Part shown: positions 1 to 9,405 of the stretch, piece by piece | Layout: every line of letters begins with the position of its first letter | Numbering within the stretch: the stretch's first letter is position 1 | Source: Hoyosella sp. YIM 151337 | Lineage (GTDB): Bacteria > Actinomycetota > Actinomycetes > Mycobacteriales > Mycobacteriaceae | Length of the DNA: 64,000 nucleotides | Direction of reading: 5' to 3' | Assembly: GCF_026041215.1 (NCBI RefSeq) | Contig: NZ_JAPEIQ010000043.1 | Location: 62,001-126,000, forward strand | Program-made: the position numbers and the translations under genes | Notes under the pieces: generated by a model | Seen by the model: the letters and a program-made list of their open reading frames with translations, nothing else | Databases searched by the model: none | What the model was told of the DNA's origin: nothing

Positions 1-122
1 GCGGCTACCGCGTCGACACCGATCTGATCACGGTGTACAAGGTCGACGATGACGGCAAGATCCTGTCGATGCGGGCTTTCTGGGAAGTGGAACGGGCGGC
101 CGCGACCGCGCGGCACGTGTGA
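1..122 (+). CDS. C-terminal end of a SnoaL/NTF2-like (steroid isomerase-like) protein, 5' end outside window
   Basis: The frame that ends in TGA at 120-122 is open from the window edge and encodes about 39 residues. They include the segment TVYKVDDDGKILSMRAFWEV, which looks like the last two strands of a SnoaL-like/NTF2-fold domain, where a 'DxxGKIxSMRAFW' segment is usual in steroid delta-isomerase-like proteins of actinomycetes. The family does isomerase, hydratase or binding jobs. The actual activity cannot be read from this fragment. The gene converges on the minus-strand genes to its right, with a hairpin at 140-168 between. Confidence 0.6.
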   Translation, partial: GYRVDTDLITVYKVDDDGKILSMRAFWEVERAAATARHV

Positions 123-139
123 GCTGCCCTGAATAGGAA

Positions 140-168
140 CACCCGGCCCGCCTAGCGCGGACCGGGTG
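140..168. terminator. Hairpin between converging genes
   Basis: The arms CACCCGG (140-146) and CCGGGTG (162-168) are perfect complements around a G/C-rich loop. The hairpin sits between the end of the SnoaL-like gene (plus) and the end of the CsbD-like gene (minus). No T-run follows on either side, so termination is inferred from position and stem only. Confidence 0.4.
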
Positions 169-181
169 AACGCCTGTGAAT

Positions 182-457
182 TTACTGTTCGGAGGCTTCC
201 CGTGCCTCGTCAGCGGCAGCCTGGCCGCGTGCCTTCTCGGCTTCGGCTTCCTTTTGCGCCACCTCGCGCTGGTTTTCGGCCTTGTCCTGTTGAGCCGCAC
301 CTTCACGCTGCAGTGAGTCGTTTCCAGTCACCGCGCCCGCGGCTTCCTTCACTTTGCCCTTTACGTCCTCGACGACGCCCTTGACGCCAGATTCTGGGCC
401 GCTGTCCTTATCAGTCACAGTATTCACCATCCTTTCGCCGAGCGAGATACCCGGCAC
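182..457 (-). CDS. CsbD-like stress-associated small protein
   Basis: This protein of up to 91 aa is very hydrophilic and helical. The region around residues 23-45 (GVKGVVEDVKGKVKEAAGAV) matches the CsbD pattern of repeated GK-KE heptads. The second half is an Ala/Glu/Gln/Lys-rich helix without Cys or Trp, probably partly disordered. CsbD proteins accumulate under general stress in many bacteria and have no known enzymatic role. The upstream start at 457 is GTG. An ATG at 430 preceded by GAAAGG is an alternative and would give 82 aa. It follows sdaA on the same strand by 16 bases but is not obviously part of that pathway. Confidence 0.65.
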   Translation of the reverse strand: MPGISLGERMVNTVTDKDSGPESGVKGVVEDVKGKVKEAAGAVTGNDSLQREGAAQQDKAENQREVAQKEAEAEKARGQAAADEAREASEQ

Positions 458-473
458 GGACGGTGCTAAACAT

Positions 474-1856
474 TCAGCATTCCACGTGATTCACGGCGAC
501 GTTGATGGCCAGTCCGCCCATCGACGTCTCCTTGTACTTCGACAGCATGTCCGCCCCAGTTGAACGCATGGTTTCGATCACCTGGTCCAGGCTGACGCGG
601 TGTGTGCCATCGCCCCGCAACGCCATGCGTGCTGCGTTGATTGCCTTGCCCGCAGAGATTGCGTTGCGCTCAATACATGGGATCTGCACGAGCCCAGCGA
701 TCGGATCACATGTCAGCCCCAGGCTGTGTTCCATGGCGATCTCAGCCGCATTTTCGACCTGGCGCGGCGAACCGCCAAGAACTTCAGCCAAACCAGCAGC
801 GGCCATGGATGCGGCAGAACCTACCTCACCCTGGCAGCCGACCTCCGCGCCGGAGATCGATGCGCGCTCCTTGTAGAGCGAGCCGATTGCGCCGGCGGTG
901 AGCAAGAAACGAATGGCGGTGTCATCCGCGTCCATACGTCCCGCTGGGGTGTAGTGGACGGCGTAGTGCAGCACTGCGGGAATGATGCCAGCCGCGCCGT
1001 TGGTTGGCGCGGTCACGATCCTGCCGCCCGAGGCGTTTTCCTCGTTCACCGCCAGCGCGACGAGGTTCACCCAATCCTCGGCGAACTCGGGCTGCCTGTC
1101 CGGGTCCTCCGCGCTGAGCTTCAGGAACCAATCGCGCGCGCGACGACGAACTCTCAGCGTGCCCGGCAGATAGCCGGAACGAGAGATTCCGGTTTCTTCG
1201 CACTCGCGCATCACGTCCCTGATGTGCAGCAGCCGTTCGTGAACGTCATGAGCAGAACGCTTTTCGCATTCCGACCGGTGCATGACCTCACTGATAGAGC
1301 ATTCGAACTGATCGGTTAGCTCGATGAGTTCCTTCGCTGAGGTGAAGGTGAGTCCGCCGACCGCGGGCGGCGGCGGCTGCGACGCTTCCGCTTCGGTGAC
1401 GACAAATCCGCCCCCGACCGAAAAATACGTTTCCTCGTGGACAACAGTCGCTTCACCCGCAAAAGCGCTGAGCGTCATACCGTTGGGGTGAAACGGCAGC
1501 GCTGTCAGCGGGTGAAGAACGATATCGTCTTCGCTCAGTTTCACCTTCTGTGTACCGCCGAGGGTGATGCATCCCGTCGAACGGATCGTCGTGATGCGCT
1601 CCTCGAGGTAGTCGGTGGTAATGGTTTCCGGATGGTTGCCTTCCAGCCCGAGCAGCACCGCGGGCATGGTGCCGTGGCCTTTGCCGGTAGCTGCGAGCGA
1701 TCCGTACAGGTTCACCTGGACGTCAGTGACGTCATCAAGCCGGCCGCGTTCGCGCACCTCCGCGGCGAAGCGGGCAGCTGCCCGCATCGGCCCAACGGTG
1801 TGTGAGCTTGACGGTCCGATGCCAACGGAGAAGAGATCGAAGACGCTGACTGTCAT
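474..1856 (-). CDS. sdaA: L-serine ammonia-lyase (serine deaminase), single-chain iron-sulfur type
   Basis: Deaminates L-serine to pyruvate and ammonia using a labile 4Fe-4S cluster. The N-terminal beta domain begins [20 protein letters not shown], the family hallmark. The C-terminal alpha domain has cysteines in [17 protein letters not shown] and IPCIERN, the expected cluster ligands. Length is about 460 aa, normal for the fused one-chain form. I chose ATG 1856 over the longer frame reaching 1952 because it starts at the conserved MxxSVFDLF and has AAGGGGGA upstream. It is the last gene of the glyA-sox operon, starting within the end of the gcvH-like gene. Serine made by GlyA from sarcosine-derived glycine would be drained to pyruvate here, which makes the operon a complete catabolic route. 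Confidence 0.93.
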   Translation of the reverse strand: MTVSVFDLFSVGIGPSSSHTVGPMRAAARFAAEVRERGRLDDVTDVQVNLYGSLAATGKGHGTMPAVLLGLEGNHPETITTDYLEERITTIRSTGCITLGGTQKVKLSEDDIVLHPLTALPFHPNGMTLSAFAGEATVVHEETYFSVGGGFVVTEAEASQPPPPAVGGLTFTSAKELIELTDQFECSISEVMHRSECEKRSAHDVHERLLHIRDVMRECEETGISRSGYLPGTLRVRRRARDWFLKLSAEDPDRQPEFAEDWVNLVALAVNEENASGGRIVTAPTNGAAGIIPAVLHYAVHYTPAGRMDADDTAIRFLLTAGAIGSLYKERASISGAEVGCQGEVGSAASMAAAGLAEVLGGSPRQVENAAEIAMEHSLGLTCDPIAGLVQIPCIERNAISAGKAINAARMALRGDGTHRVSLDQVIETMRSTGADMLSKYKETSMGGLAINVAVNHVEC

Positions 1857-2275
1857 CCGTCGTCCCCCTTCGTGAGTATGCGCGCGTACTGCGCAGGCGT
1901 GAGGAGCCCATCCATCGAGGACGCCGATGTGGGCAGAATGGCGAACAGCCACCCCTTGTAAAACGGATCATCCATGGCCAGTTGCGGATTCGCTTGCACA
2001 TCCTGATTGGTAATGGTGACGAGTCCGCTGATCGGCGAACACACAGTGACGACCGCCCCGGACGACATCCGCAGCACGGCACATTCGGTACCGGCACGGA
2101 CGTCGTCACGGACCCCGGGAAGCTCGACAGCCACGACGTCACCACCAGGCGCGATGGGGATGTCGGTAACACCGGCACGGATCGGGTAGTCAGCAAAGCG
2201 CGCACCCGGAGGAAGCGCCAGCCAGCTATGTCCCGGGGTGTAGTGGCGGTCGGTCGGAATCATGTTTGCTCTCAT
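1853..2275 (-). CDS. GcvH-like lipoyl-domain protein without the lipoyl-lysine
   Basis: A 140-aa protein with the H-protein fold signature: [10 protein letters not shown] near the start, [14 protein letters not shown] in the middle, [10 protein letters not shown] and [13 protein letters not shown] at the end. In true GcvH the lipoylated lysine sits in an ES(V/T)KA hairpin about ten residues before the (A/S)PxSG motif. Here the matching residue is Gly73 (codon 2057-2059, minus strand) within MSSGAVVTV, and the segment has no lysine. It therefore cannot carry lipoate in the usual way. ATG 2275 has AAAGGA six bases upstream. It lies 25 bases after soxG and overlaps sdaA by 4 bases. I infer a structural or shuttle role with sarcosine oxidase rather than glycine cleavage. 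No gcvP or gcvT gene is nearby. Confidence 0.85.
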   Translation of the reverse strand: MRANMIPTDRHYTPGHSWLALPPGARFADYPIRAGVTDIPIAPGGDVVAVELPGVRDDVRAGTECAVLRMSSGAVVTVCSPISGLVTITNQDVQANPQLAMDDPFYKGWLFAILPTSASSMDGLLTPAQYARILTKGDDG

Positions 2276-2300
2276 GGAGGTTCCTTTGAACGAGGGAACG

Positions 2301-2891
2301 TTACTGGCTTCCGAGAGTGAATTCCGCAGCTGCGTCAAGCAGCCAGCTGGCCAGGTAGTGGGCGAACGACGAGCGCACGAGAATCCGGTAATCAGTGCCA
2401 GCGTCATCGAGCGCGATGAGGACGACACCTGCCTGGTCCAGCATGGTTTGCACCGCAGAGCCTCTGGTGAAGGCACGCGGATGCAGGTCGATCGAGCACC
2501 CCTTCTCCAGGATGTCACGCGCACGCGACCCCTTCAGATGAACTACGGTGCGCTGACCAGAAACATCAGTTGCACTACCGCCGTGCGGTGCCACCGCCGA
2601 CCGTAAGTCATTCTCTAGCGCCGGAGCCGGTGAGGCGGAAGTGACAAGCCACTCCTCGGGCCCCATCCACACCACGGTCGTCCCTCCGTGTGTGACGCAC
2701 GTGGAGGGTGTGGTAGGCAGTTCGACGCCGAGTGTGCCGGAGGCGGCGCGCCCGCCCGGACCCGACGGGTCGACCCACAGCGTGGTCATCGTCGTGAACG
2801 GCTCTTCCGTGATGCTCACGGCCGGGGCGAGCGCGGAAAAGCGCTCTTCCCAGGCCTCCAGCGGACTAGCCGGGGTGAGAACTCTAGCCAT
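2301..2891 (-). CDS. soxG: Sarcosine oxidase gamma subunit
   Basis: Structural subunit of heterotetrameric sarcosine oxidase, about 196 aa. It has the YgfZ/GcvT-like fold segments seen in SoxG: TVVWMGPEEWLV, TDVSGQRTVVHLKGSRARDIL, KGCSIDLHPRAF and YRILVRSSFAHYLASWLLDA. The start at 2891 was preferred to the longer frame (2918) because GGAAGGAG lies about nine bases upstream; it overlaps the 3' end of soxA by 8 bases, implying translational coupling. SoxG packs against the folate-binding part of SoxA in known structures and has no catalytic residues of its own. Confidence 0.9.
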   Translation of the reverse strand: MARVLTPASPLEAWEERFSALAPAVSITEEPFTTMTTLWVDPSGPGGRAASGTLGVELPTTPSTCVTHGGTTVVWMGPEEWLVTSASPAPALENDLRSAVAPHGGSATDVSGQRTVVHLKGSRARDILEKGCSIDLHPRAFTRGSAVQTMLDQAGVVLIALDDAGTDYRILVRSSFAHYLASWLLDAAAEFTLGSQ

Positions 2892-5739
2892 CGCGGCGCG
2901 CTCCTTCCGGATCGACAAGAACAGAACTGGTTATCTCGACGGGAACGAGTTGCCCTTCGAGAGGTACGTGGATCACTTCGCCGACGCGCGACCGGCCGCC
3001 TTTCACCAGGGCTAGCCCGAACGGACGTCCCAGCGCAGCGCTGTGGTAGCTCGAGGTGACATGTCCGAGCATCGGCACTGGGGGCGGCGGCAGCACACCA
3101 TCGGAGACCTGCTCGATGAGCTGAGCGCCCTCAGGAATGAACGTCTGCCCATCGATAGGCACCACCCCGACGAGCTGTTTGCGCAGCGGGTTCTGGTTCT
3201 CTGCTCGTGAGAACGAGCGCTTTCCGACAAAGTCGCGCTTCTTCTTCGACACCACCCAGGTCATGCCGAGGTCCTGCGGCGTGACGGTACCGTCGGTGTC
3301 CTGTCCGACGATGGGGTAGCCCTTTTCGGCCCGCAGCACGTGCATAGTCTCGGTGCCGTAGGGGGTGATGCCATACTGCTCGCCTGCGGTGACGAGCGCT
3401 TCCCAGAGCGACAGTGCGTACCACGTGCTGACGTTGACCTCGAAAGCGAGTTCCCCGGAGAAGCTGATGCGTGCCACCCGAACGGGTACGTCACCAAAGT
3501 GCGTGTCGCGCCAGGCCATGAACGGGAAGTTTTCGTTGGAAACATCGAGATCCGGGAAGAGGTCGCCGATGAGCGCGCGCGACTTCGGTCCGACAACCGG
3601 GAACGTTGCCCAGTGCTCGGTCACAGAGGTCAGGCGGACCCGCAGGTGCGGCCACTCGGTTTGCAGCCACTCCTCCATCCACTCGAGTATCTTCGCGGCA
3701 CCGCCCGTGGTGGTGAATACGAGGAACCGCTCATCATCGAGTCGCATCACGGTGCCGTCATCGATAACCATGCCATCGACTCCGCACATCACGCCGTAGC
3801 GGACCATCCCGACCTTGAGCGTGCTCATCATGTTCGTATAGATGAGATCGAGGAAGGTGCCGGAATCTGGGCCTTGCACGTCGATCTTGCCGAGCGTTGA
3901 GCCGTCAAGGATCCCGACATCGCGCCTCGCCGCGGCACACTCGCGCAGAACAGCCTCGTGCATGTCCTCCCCGGGCAGGGGATAGTAGCGGGGCCGCTTC
4001 CACTGTCCGACATCTTCGAACACAGCGCCGTGGGAGACATGCCAATCATGCACGGCGGTAACGCGTTCCGGGTCGAACAGGCTACCGCGGCTGCGGCCGG
4101 CCAGTGCGGCGAACGCGACCGGCGTGTAGGGCGGACGAAACGTTGTGGTCCCGAGTTCCTGGATCGGCTGCCCTAGTAATTCCGCAGTGATACCTGAAGC
4201 GATGATGCCCGACGTCTTGCCTTGATCGTGCGCGGTACCGATAGTGGTGTATCGCTTGACGTGTTCGACCGAATGCAGGCCCGCACCGACTGCCCGTGCC
4301 AGATCAGCAACGGTAGCGTCGCGCTGCAGGTCGACAAATTGGGTGTCCTCACGCGCGGTATCGGGGACTCGCCACAGCACGAGCGGCTTCCCGGACGAAT
4401 TACTCGATGACGCGGAGCCGATTGACTGCAGGCTGTAGGTAAATCCGAGTGAATCGAGCGCTGCGGTCGCAGCGGACTGCCCCTCACGTAAACACGCGCC
4501 CAGCGTGAACACACCGTTTGCTGAACCCGATACCGCGAGTCCAGGCACGGCTCCATCCGGCACGAAGGCCCCGAGCGCATCGTCGAATCGCAGTGTGCCG
4601 CGAACCTGGCTAAACAGATGCACTGCCGGGTTCCAGCCGCCACTCACCAGCAGGGAGTCACACTCGATTGGGGCAGCGTCGCGTTCGGCACCGCGCGGCG
4701 CAACGAGCGCGTGGGTGATTCGTTCATCCCCACGGGTGCCCGTCACCACTGAACCCGCGCGGACGACTATTCCGCGCTTGGCGCACGCGTTGTGCCATTT
4801 CTCCGGTGTAATGTCGCGGGCGTCGACAACAGCCTCGATTGTGACCCCGGCGTCGTGCAGATCGATCGCGGCCGCGTACGCGCTGTCGTTTGTTGTGAAG
4901 ATGACGGCGTTGCGGCCAACGGCGACACCGTAGCGGTGCAGGAATGTCCGTGCACTTCCCGCCAGCATGATTCCGGGGCGGTCGTTGTCACTGAAGACAA
5001 TTGGGCGCTCGTGCGAGCCGGTCGCCACAATGATGTGGCGAGCTCGGATGCGCCACACCCGCTGACGGCTGAGCGCAGTAGGTGCGGTGAAACCCAGGTG
5101 GTCGGTACGCCGCTCGAGCGCGAGGACGAACCCGTCATCGTAGTTACCGAACGCGGTGGTCCGCTGCAGGTGAAGGACCTCCGGGTACGTCGCAAGCTCC
5201 GCAGCTGCGGAACGGACCCAGTCAAGGGCTGGCCGGCCATCGATAGTCTCAGGAGAGCCCAGCAGGGACCCGCCCGCTTCACTGTGTTCATCGACAAGGA
5301 TGACGCGCGCGCCCGAACGGGCGGCAGTCAGTGCAGCAGCGAGACCAGCAGGTCCGGCCCCGACGACGAGGATGTCGGCATGTGCGTGTTTGCTGTCGTA
5401 CTTTGCGGAGTCGGGGATCTCCGCGAGCCGGCCCTGGCCCGGGACCCCCCGTGCGACCAGACCGTCGAACAACTCAACGGTTGTCGCGAGCAGCATTGGC
5501 TCGGGGAACGGCTCCTCTATCTGGACGAGGCCACCGGTGTCTTCCGCCCAAGCGGCGGTAATTCCGCGTGGGCGGCCCAGCTTGATGCTGCTGGTGATGT
5601 GGTGGATGCCGTGCGCGAGGAGGGCGGAGGCGATGGTGTCACCGGGGTGCCCGCTCAGTTGCTGGCCGTTAAAGGTGAAGGTGTACTGGGTGCTGCGGTC
5701 GATGCGACCGCCCTGTGGGGTGCGAAATGGTGCGCTCAC
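2884..5739 (-). CDS. soxA: Sarcosine oxidase alpha subunit (heterotetrameric)
   Basis: Large NAD-binding and folate-binding subunit, 951 aa, the usual length. Residues 20-90 form the ferredoxin-like N-terminal domain (FNGQQLSGHPGDTIASALLA). A dinucleotide-binding GAGPAGLAAALTAARSGARV begins near residue 127. The C-terminal ~380 residues are an aminomethyltransferase (GcvT-like) domain with FLDLIYTNMMSTLKVGMVRY and LRAEKGYPIVGQDTDG. The enzyme demethylates sarcosine to glycine; the methyl-derived carbon goes to tetrahydrofolate as 5,10-methylene-THF in the SoxA C-terminal domain, or is released as formaldehyde. ATG overlaps the soxD stop (ATGA). Confidence 0.95.
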   Translation of the reverse strand: MSAPFRTPQGGRIDRSTQYTFTFNGQQLSGHPGDTIASALLAHGIHHITSSIKLGRPRGITAAWAEDTGGLVQIEEPFPEPMLLATTVELFDGLVARGVPGQGRLAEIPDSAKYDSKHAHADILVVGAGPAGLAAALTAARSGARVILVDEHSEAGGSLLGSPETIDGRPALDWVRSAAAELATYPEVLHLQRTTAFGNYDDGFVLALERRTDHLGFTAPTALSRQRVWRIRARHIIVATGSHERPIVFSDNDRPGIMLAGSARTFLHRYGVAVGRNAVIFTTNDSAYAAAIDLHDAGVTIEAVVDARDITPEKWHNACAKRGIVVRAGSVVTGTRGDERITHALVAPRGAERDAAPIECDSLLVSGGWNPAVHLFSQVRGTLRFDDALGAFVPDGAVPGLAVSGSANGVFTLGACLREGQSAATAALDSLGFTYSLQSIGSASSSNSSGKPLVLWRVPDTAREDTQFVDLQRDATVADLARAVGAGLHSVEHVKRYTTIGTAHDQGKTSGIIASGITAELLGQPIQELGTTTFRPPYTPVAFAALAGRSRGSLFDPERVTAVHDWHVSHGAVFEDVGQWKRPRYYPLPGEDMHEAVLRECAAARRDVGILDGSTLGKIDVQGPDSGTFLDLIYTNMMSTLKVGMVRYGVMCGVDGMVIDDGTVMRLDDERFLVFTTTGGAAKILEWMEEWLQTEWPHLRVRLTSVTEHWATFPVVGPKSRALIGDLFPDLDVSNENFPFMAWRDTHFGDVPVRVARISFSGELAFEVNVSTWYALSLWEALVTAGEQYGITPYGTETMHVLRAEKGYPIVGQDTDGTVTPQDLGMTWVVSKKKRDFVGKRSFSRAENQNPLRKQLVGVVPIDGQTFIPEGAQLIEQVSDGVLPPPPVPMLGHVTSSYHSAALGRPFGLALVKGGRSRVGEVIHVPLEGQLVPVEITSSVLVDPEGARRDG

Positions 5740-6014
5740 TGGATCGCCGGCCTTTGCTCGTCGAGTCGGTAGACCTTGTGGAATCGGTACGTGGCTGTGT
5801 CACGAATTGCGTTGAACCACCGCCGGCATCCGGCGGCGTGGTGCCAGCGTTCCGCGAAGGGGCCTTTCGGATTTGCCCGGAAGAAAACGAAGTGCGCCCA
5901 TTCCTCGTCGGTAAGCTCCGCTGGGTCCGCAGGGTAGGCGACGTGTGCTTCGCCGCCGTAGTGAAACTCGGTTTCCTCGCGGGCGCCGCACCATGGGCAG
6001 GTGATGAGTTGCAT
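5736..6014 (-). CDS. soxD: Sarcosine oxidase delta subunit
   Basis: Small zinc-binding subunit, 92 aa. It begins MQLITCPWCGAREETEFHYG and ends near HHAAGCRRWFNAIRDT. The Cys-x2-Cys pair plus downstream His and Cys are the zinc ligands of the family. ATG 6014 is preceded by AAGGAG with six bases of spacing. It ends in ATGA overlap with soxA and starts 17 bases after soxB. The B-D-A-G order is the classical one. Confidence 0.94.
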   Translation of the reverse strand: MQLITCPWCGAREETEFHYGGEAHVAYPADPAELTDEEWAHFVFFRANPKGPFAERWHHAAGCRRWFNAIRDTATYRFHKVYRLDEQRPAIQ

Positions 6015-6031
6015 GTGCTGCTCCTTGATCC

Positions 6032-7264
6032 TCAGTGGGCAACCGCGGCTGCGCCGTGCTCGTCGACGAGTGCGCCGGACACGAAGCGGTCGAGACTGAA
6101 CGGGGCGATGTACGGGTGTGGCTCGTCGTTCGCGATGGTGTCCGCGAAGCACCAGCCGAGACCGGGTGTCGCTTTGAAACCTCCAGTGCCCCAGCCACAG
6201 TTGAGGTACACGTTGTCGTACGGGGTGCGCCCAACGATTGGTGAGGCGTCAGGGCAGGTGTCAACGATTCCGGCCCACGTCCGCAGCAGGTGTGCCCGGG
6301 CGAATGCCGGGAACAATTCGACCGCGGCAGCCATCTGGCGTTCGATGATGTGGAAGGCGCCGCGCTGACCGTATCCGTTGTAGGAGTCGATACCGGCTCC
6401 CATGACCAGTTCGCCCTTGTGTGCCTGCGACACGTAGACGTGAACGTGGTTCGACATGACGACCGTGGGGTGCACCGGTTCGAGGAGTTCGGAAACGAGC
6501 GCCTGCAGCGGATGGCTCTGCAGCGGTGTGCGGAAACCCAGCATGTCCGTCAAAGTCGAGGTGTGCCCCGCGGCGCACAGCGCGACCTTTCCGGCGGCTA
6601 TGTCACCGCGCGTGGTGCGGACACCGACAACTCGGTTGTCTTGCTTGATGAAGCCAGTGACCGTGCAGTTCTGGATGATGTCGATCCCGGCCTCGTCAGC
6701 ACGGCGGGCAAAACCCCAGGCGACGTAGTCGTGCTTGGCGATGCCCGCACGCGGCTGGTACGTAGCGCCGAGCACGGGGTAGCGAATGTCGCTGGAGATA
6801 TTGATGATGGGGCACAGCTTCTTCACCTCATCGGGGCCGACCCATTGCGCGTCGATACCGTTGAGCTTGTTCGCCTCCACTCTGCGCACGCTGTCGCGGA
6901 CATCCTGCAGTGTGTGTGCGAGATTGAGGACGCCGCGCTGGCTGAACAGGATGGGGTAGCCGAGGTCTTCCTCGAGGCCCTCCCACAGTTTCAGGGAGTG
7001 CTCGTAAATGCCGGCGCTCTCGTCCCAGAGGTAGTTGGAGCGAATGATTGTCGTGTTGCGCGCCATGTTGCCACCGGCAAGCCAGCCTTTTTCGAGGACG
7101 GCGATGTTGGTGATGCCGTGGTTCTTCGCGAGGTAGTGCGCGGTCGCCAAACCGTGTCCGCCACCGCCAACAATGACGACGTCGTACGCCTTCTTCGGTT
7201 CTGGGTTGCGCCACAGGAATTCTGGATGGTCGGGCAGGTGGGCGCCGGGGGGCTGAGACGTCAT
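6032..7264 (-). CDS. soxB: Sarcosine oxidase beta subunit, FAD and covalent FMN
   Basis: Catalytic subunit, 410 aa. The nucleotide-binding loop [19 protein letters not shown] starts at residue 29. Sarcosine is oxidised at the non-covalent FAD. His178 in [13 protein letters not shown] corresponds to the histidine that covalently binds FMN in characterised heterotetrameric enzymes. The C-terminal [20 protein letters not shown] is the conserved FAD-contact segment. Its start overlaps the end of glyA by 4 bases. Confidence 0.95.
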   Translation of the reverse strand: MTSQPPGAHLPDHPEFLWRNPEPKKAYDVVIVGGGGHGLATAHYLAKNHGITNIAVLEKGWLAGGNMARNTTIIRSNYLWDESAGIYEHSLKLWEGLEEDLGYPILFSQRGVLNLAHTLQDVRDSVRRVEANKLNGIDAQWVGPDEVKKLCPIINISSDIRYPVLGATYQPRAGIAKHDYVAWGFARRADEAGIDIIQNCTVTGFIKQDNRVVGVRTTRGDIAAGKVALCAAGHTSTLTDMLGFRTPLQSHPLQALVSELLEPVHPTVVMSNHVHVYVSQAHKGELVMGAGIDSYNGYGQRGAFHIIERQMAAAVELFPAFARAHLLRTWAGIVDTCPDASPIVGRTPYDNVYLNCGWGTGGFKATPGLGWCFADTIANDEPHPYIAPFSLDRFVSGALVDEHGAAAVAH

Positions 7265-8586
7265 CGGGTTGCCTCCGTGAGGTCGGGGTAGAGCGGGAAT
7301 TGCGCGGCAAGTGAGCTGACACGGCTTCTGAGACTGTCGAGAGCGTCAGAATCGGTGCCGGGGCGCAGTGCGAGGCTGAGGATGTCGGCAACAGTTGAGA
7401 ACGCGTCAACGGTGAATCCACGGGTCGCCAGTGCGGGCGTGCCGATACGAACACCCGAACTCACCATGGGTGGTCGCGGATCGAACGGAACAGCATTCCG
7501 GTTCACAGTGATACCGACATGGTGGAGGCGGTCCTCGGCTTGCTTGCCGTCGAGTTCGGAGTCACGCAAATCTACGAGAACGAGGTGCACGTCAGTGCCG
7601 CCGCTCACCACGTTGAGGCCGGCTGCGCGAGAGTCGTCACGCAGGAGCCTTTCAGCGATGAGTGCGGCGCCTTTGAGGGTGCGCTCCTGACGCTCCCGGA
7701 ACTCAGGCTGCGCGGCGAGTTTGAATGAAACGGCCTTCGCGGCGATCACATGTTCAAGCGGTCCGCCCTGCTGGCCGGGGAAGACCGACGAGTTGAACTT
7801 CTTCGCCAGGTCCTTGTCGTTGGTGAGGATCACGCCACCGCGCGGGCCGCCCAAAGTCTTGTGTGTGGTTGACGTGACGACATGCGCATGCGGCACGGGA
7901 GACGGATGCAGTCCGGCCGCGACGAGCCCGGCGAAGTGGGCCATATCGACCATCAGGTAGGCGCCCACCTCGTCGGCGATCCGGCGGAATGCCGCGAAAT
8001 CAAGCTGTCGCGGATACGCGGACCAGCCCGCAAGGATGAGCTTAGGCCGGTGTTCGCGGGCGAGCCGCTCCACTTCCTCCATGTCGATGACGTGGGTGTC
8101 TTCGCGCACGTGGTAGGCCGCCACGTTGTAGAGCTTGCCCGAGAAGTTGAGCTTCATCCCGTGTGTCAGGTGGCCGCCGTGGGCAAGTGCGAGACCAAGG
8201 ATTGTGTCGCCCGGCTCGAGGAGTGCGGACATAGCCGCCGCATTGGCCTGTGCTCCGGAATGGGGCTGGACGTTGGCGTACTCCGCACCGAACAGCGACT
8301 TCAAGCGGTCTATAGCGAGTTGTTCGATCACATCGACGTGTTCACATCCGCCGTAATAGCGGCGGCCGGGATAGCCCTCCGCGTATTTATTGGTGAGGAC
8401 CGAACCTTGCGCCTGCATTACGGCGAAGGGCGCGAAGTTCTCGCTCGCAATCATTTCGAGTGTGTCCTGCTGCCGCCGAAGCTCGGCAGATATCGCTTGG
8501 TGCACATCGGGATCTAGAGCGGCAAGGGGATGGCTAAGCGTTGGGTTAGTAATCGCTTGGGTGAGTTCGTCAGTCTGCACAGTCAT
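7261..8586 (-). CDS. glyA: Serine hydroxymethyltransferase
   Basis: PLP enzyme that joins glycine and 5,10-methylene-THF to serine, or the reverse, 441 aa. The PLP-binding lysine is K243 in [16 protein letters not shown]. Other family marks are MIASENF (45-51), [15 protein letters not shown] (66-80) and [16 protein letters not shown]. It heads the sox operon, so both products of sarcosine oxidase are substrates. RBS GAGGGG lies upstream of ATG 8586. A housekeeping glyA probably exists elsewhere, and this copy looks dedicated to catabolism. Confidence 0.95.
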   Translation of the reverse strand: MTVQTDELTQAITNPTLSHPLAALDPDVHQAISAELRRQQDTLEMIASENFAPFAVMQAQGSVLTNKYAEGYPGRRYYGGCEHVDVIEQLAIDRLKSLFGAEYANVQPHSGAQANAAAMSALLEPGDTILGLALAHGGHLTHGMKLNFSGKLYNVAAYHVREDTHVIDMEEVERLAREHRPKLILAGWSAYPRQLDFAAFRRIADEVGAYLMVDMAHFAGLVAAGLHPSPVPHAHVVTSTTHKTLGGPRGGVILTNDKDLAKKFNSSVFPGQQGGPLEHVIAAKAVSFKLAAQPEFRERQERTLKGAALIAERLLRDDSRAAGLNVVSGGTDVHLVLVDLRDSELDGKQAEDRLHHVGITVNRNAVPFDPRPPMVSSGVRIGTPALATRGFTVDAFSTVADILSLALRPGTDSDALDSLRSRVSSLAAQFPLYPDLTEATR

Positions 8587-8619
8587 TGGTCGCCCCTCTG
8601 AAGGATCAGGAACGAAGAT

Positions 8620-8632
8620 ACTGATATATCAA
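8620..8632. promoter_or_regulatory. Candidate GntR operator, copy 1
   Basis: ACTGATATATCAA, whose core TGATATATCA (8622-8631) is a perfect 10-bp palindrome, sits 36 bases before glyA and about 66 bases before the divergent GntR gene. The same 13 bases recur at 20251-20263 ahead of dimethylglycine oxidase. FCD-type GntR proteins usually bind short AT-rich palindromes of this kind. Assignment to the adjacent regulator is inferred. Confidence 0.6.
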
Positions 8633-8697
8633 CGTTGTTGTAGAGTAAGGTTAGTGCGAGACTTAGGTCAAGACCCCGGACGAGAGCGGAGACAAAA

Positions 8698-9363
8698 ATG
8701 GCACAGCCGGCACTCCTGGATACCTTGCCCGCTGTCGGCACTCATGCTGACCGTGCCTACGAGCTGGTGCGTGAGCGTCTCATCATGCTGGATATCCGGC
8801 CGGGCGAGCCCATCAATGATGATCGCCTCGCCGACGAATTTGGATTCGGCCGTACGCCCGTCCGCGAGGCGCTCAAGCGTCTCGAGAGGGAACGGCTCGT
8901 CGTTGCGTATCCGCGTCGCGGCACATTCGCCACCGGAGTGGATATGACGGATCTGTCCGACATATCAGAGATCCGCAAACAGCTCGAGCCGACAGCGGCG
9001 GCACGAGCGGCACGGTCGGCTTCGGCAGAAACCCGTGCACGGCTCTCTGCGCTCGCTGACGAAATCAGCCAGATCAGGCCGGGGGAGGACTCGCGTGAGG
9101 TCCTGCGCAAAGACATCCGTGTCCACCGCGAAATCTATCGAGCCGCCGGAAATCCCTACCTCGAAGACATACTCGTGAGTCTCGACTCCCATGCCACCCG
9201 AATCTGGTGTCTCTTTCTCGACCGGCTGCCGGATGTCGCTAGCCATGTCGTCGAGCATGTTGCGCTACTGCACGCAATCGCAGATGGTGACGCAGAAACA
9301 GCGGAGAGATTGACGTTGTCGCACGTCTCGGGGTTCGAGACTGCGATTCGGGGCTTGCTGTAA
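8698..9363 (+). CDS. GntR family regulator, FCD (FadR-like) subfamily
   Basis: A 221-aa DNA-binding protein. The N-terminal winged helix (residues ~18-85) has RPGEPINDDRLADEFGFGRT, then PVREALKRLERERLV, then PRRGTFATGV. The C-terminal FCD helical domain has a metal-site arginine/aspartate/histidine pattern (IRKQLEPTAAARAA, DIRVHREIYRAAGNPYL, HATRIW). It is divergent from the glyA-sox operon across 111 bases that hold the TGATATATCA palindrome, so it probably represses that operon until an effector such as sarcosine, glycine or a C1 product binds. The effector is not visible from sequence. Confidence 0.88.
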   Translation: MAQPALLDTLPAVGTHADRAYELVRERLIMLDIRPGEPINDDRLADEFGFGRTPVREALKRLERERLVVAYPRRGTFATGVDMTDLSDISEIRKQLEPTAAARAARSASAETRARLSALADEISQIRPGEDSREVLRKDIRVHREIYRAAGNPYLEDILVSLDSHATRIWCLFLDRLPDVASHVVEHVALLHAIADGDAETAERLTLSHVSGFETAIRGLL

Positions 9364-9405
9364 GACGGCAACTGCCGACCTGGCAACCCCCTCCGCCTGT
9401 GGGAC

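Noticed and set aside
1857-1952. A 32-residue N-terminal extension of SdaA
   Set aside because: It overlaps the gcvH-like gene deeply and precedes the conserved [17 protein letters not shown] start; ATG 1856 with a good ribosome site is preferred.
5300-5815. Long plus-strand open frames over soxA and the other minus-strand genes
   Set aside because: They are mirror frames of high-G+C coding DNA. They have no ribosome site and no recognised domains, while soxA, soxB and glyA read cleanly on the other strand.
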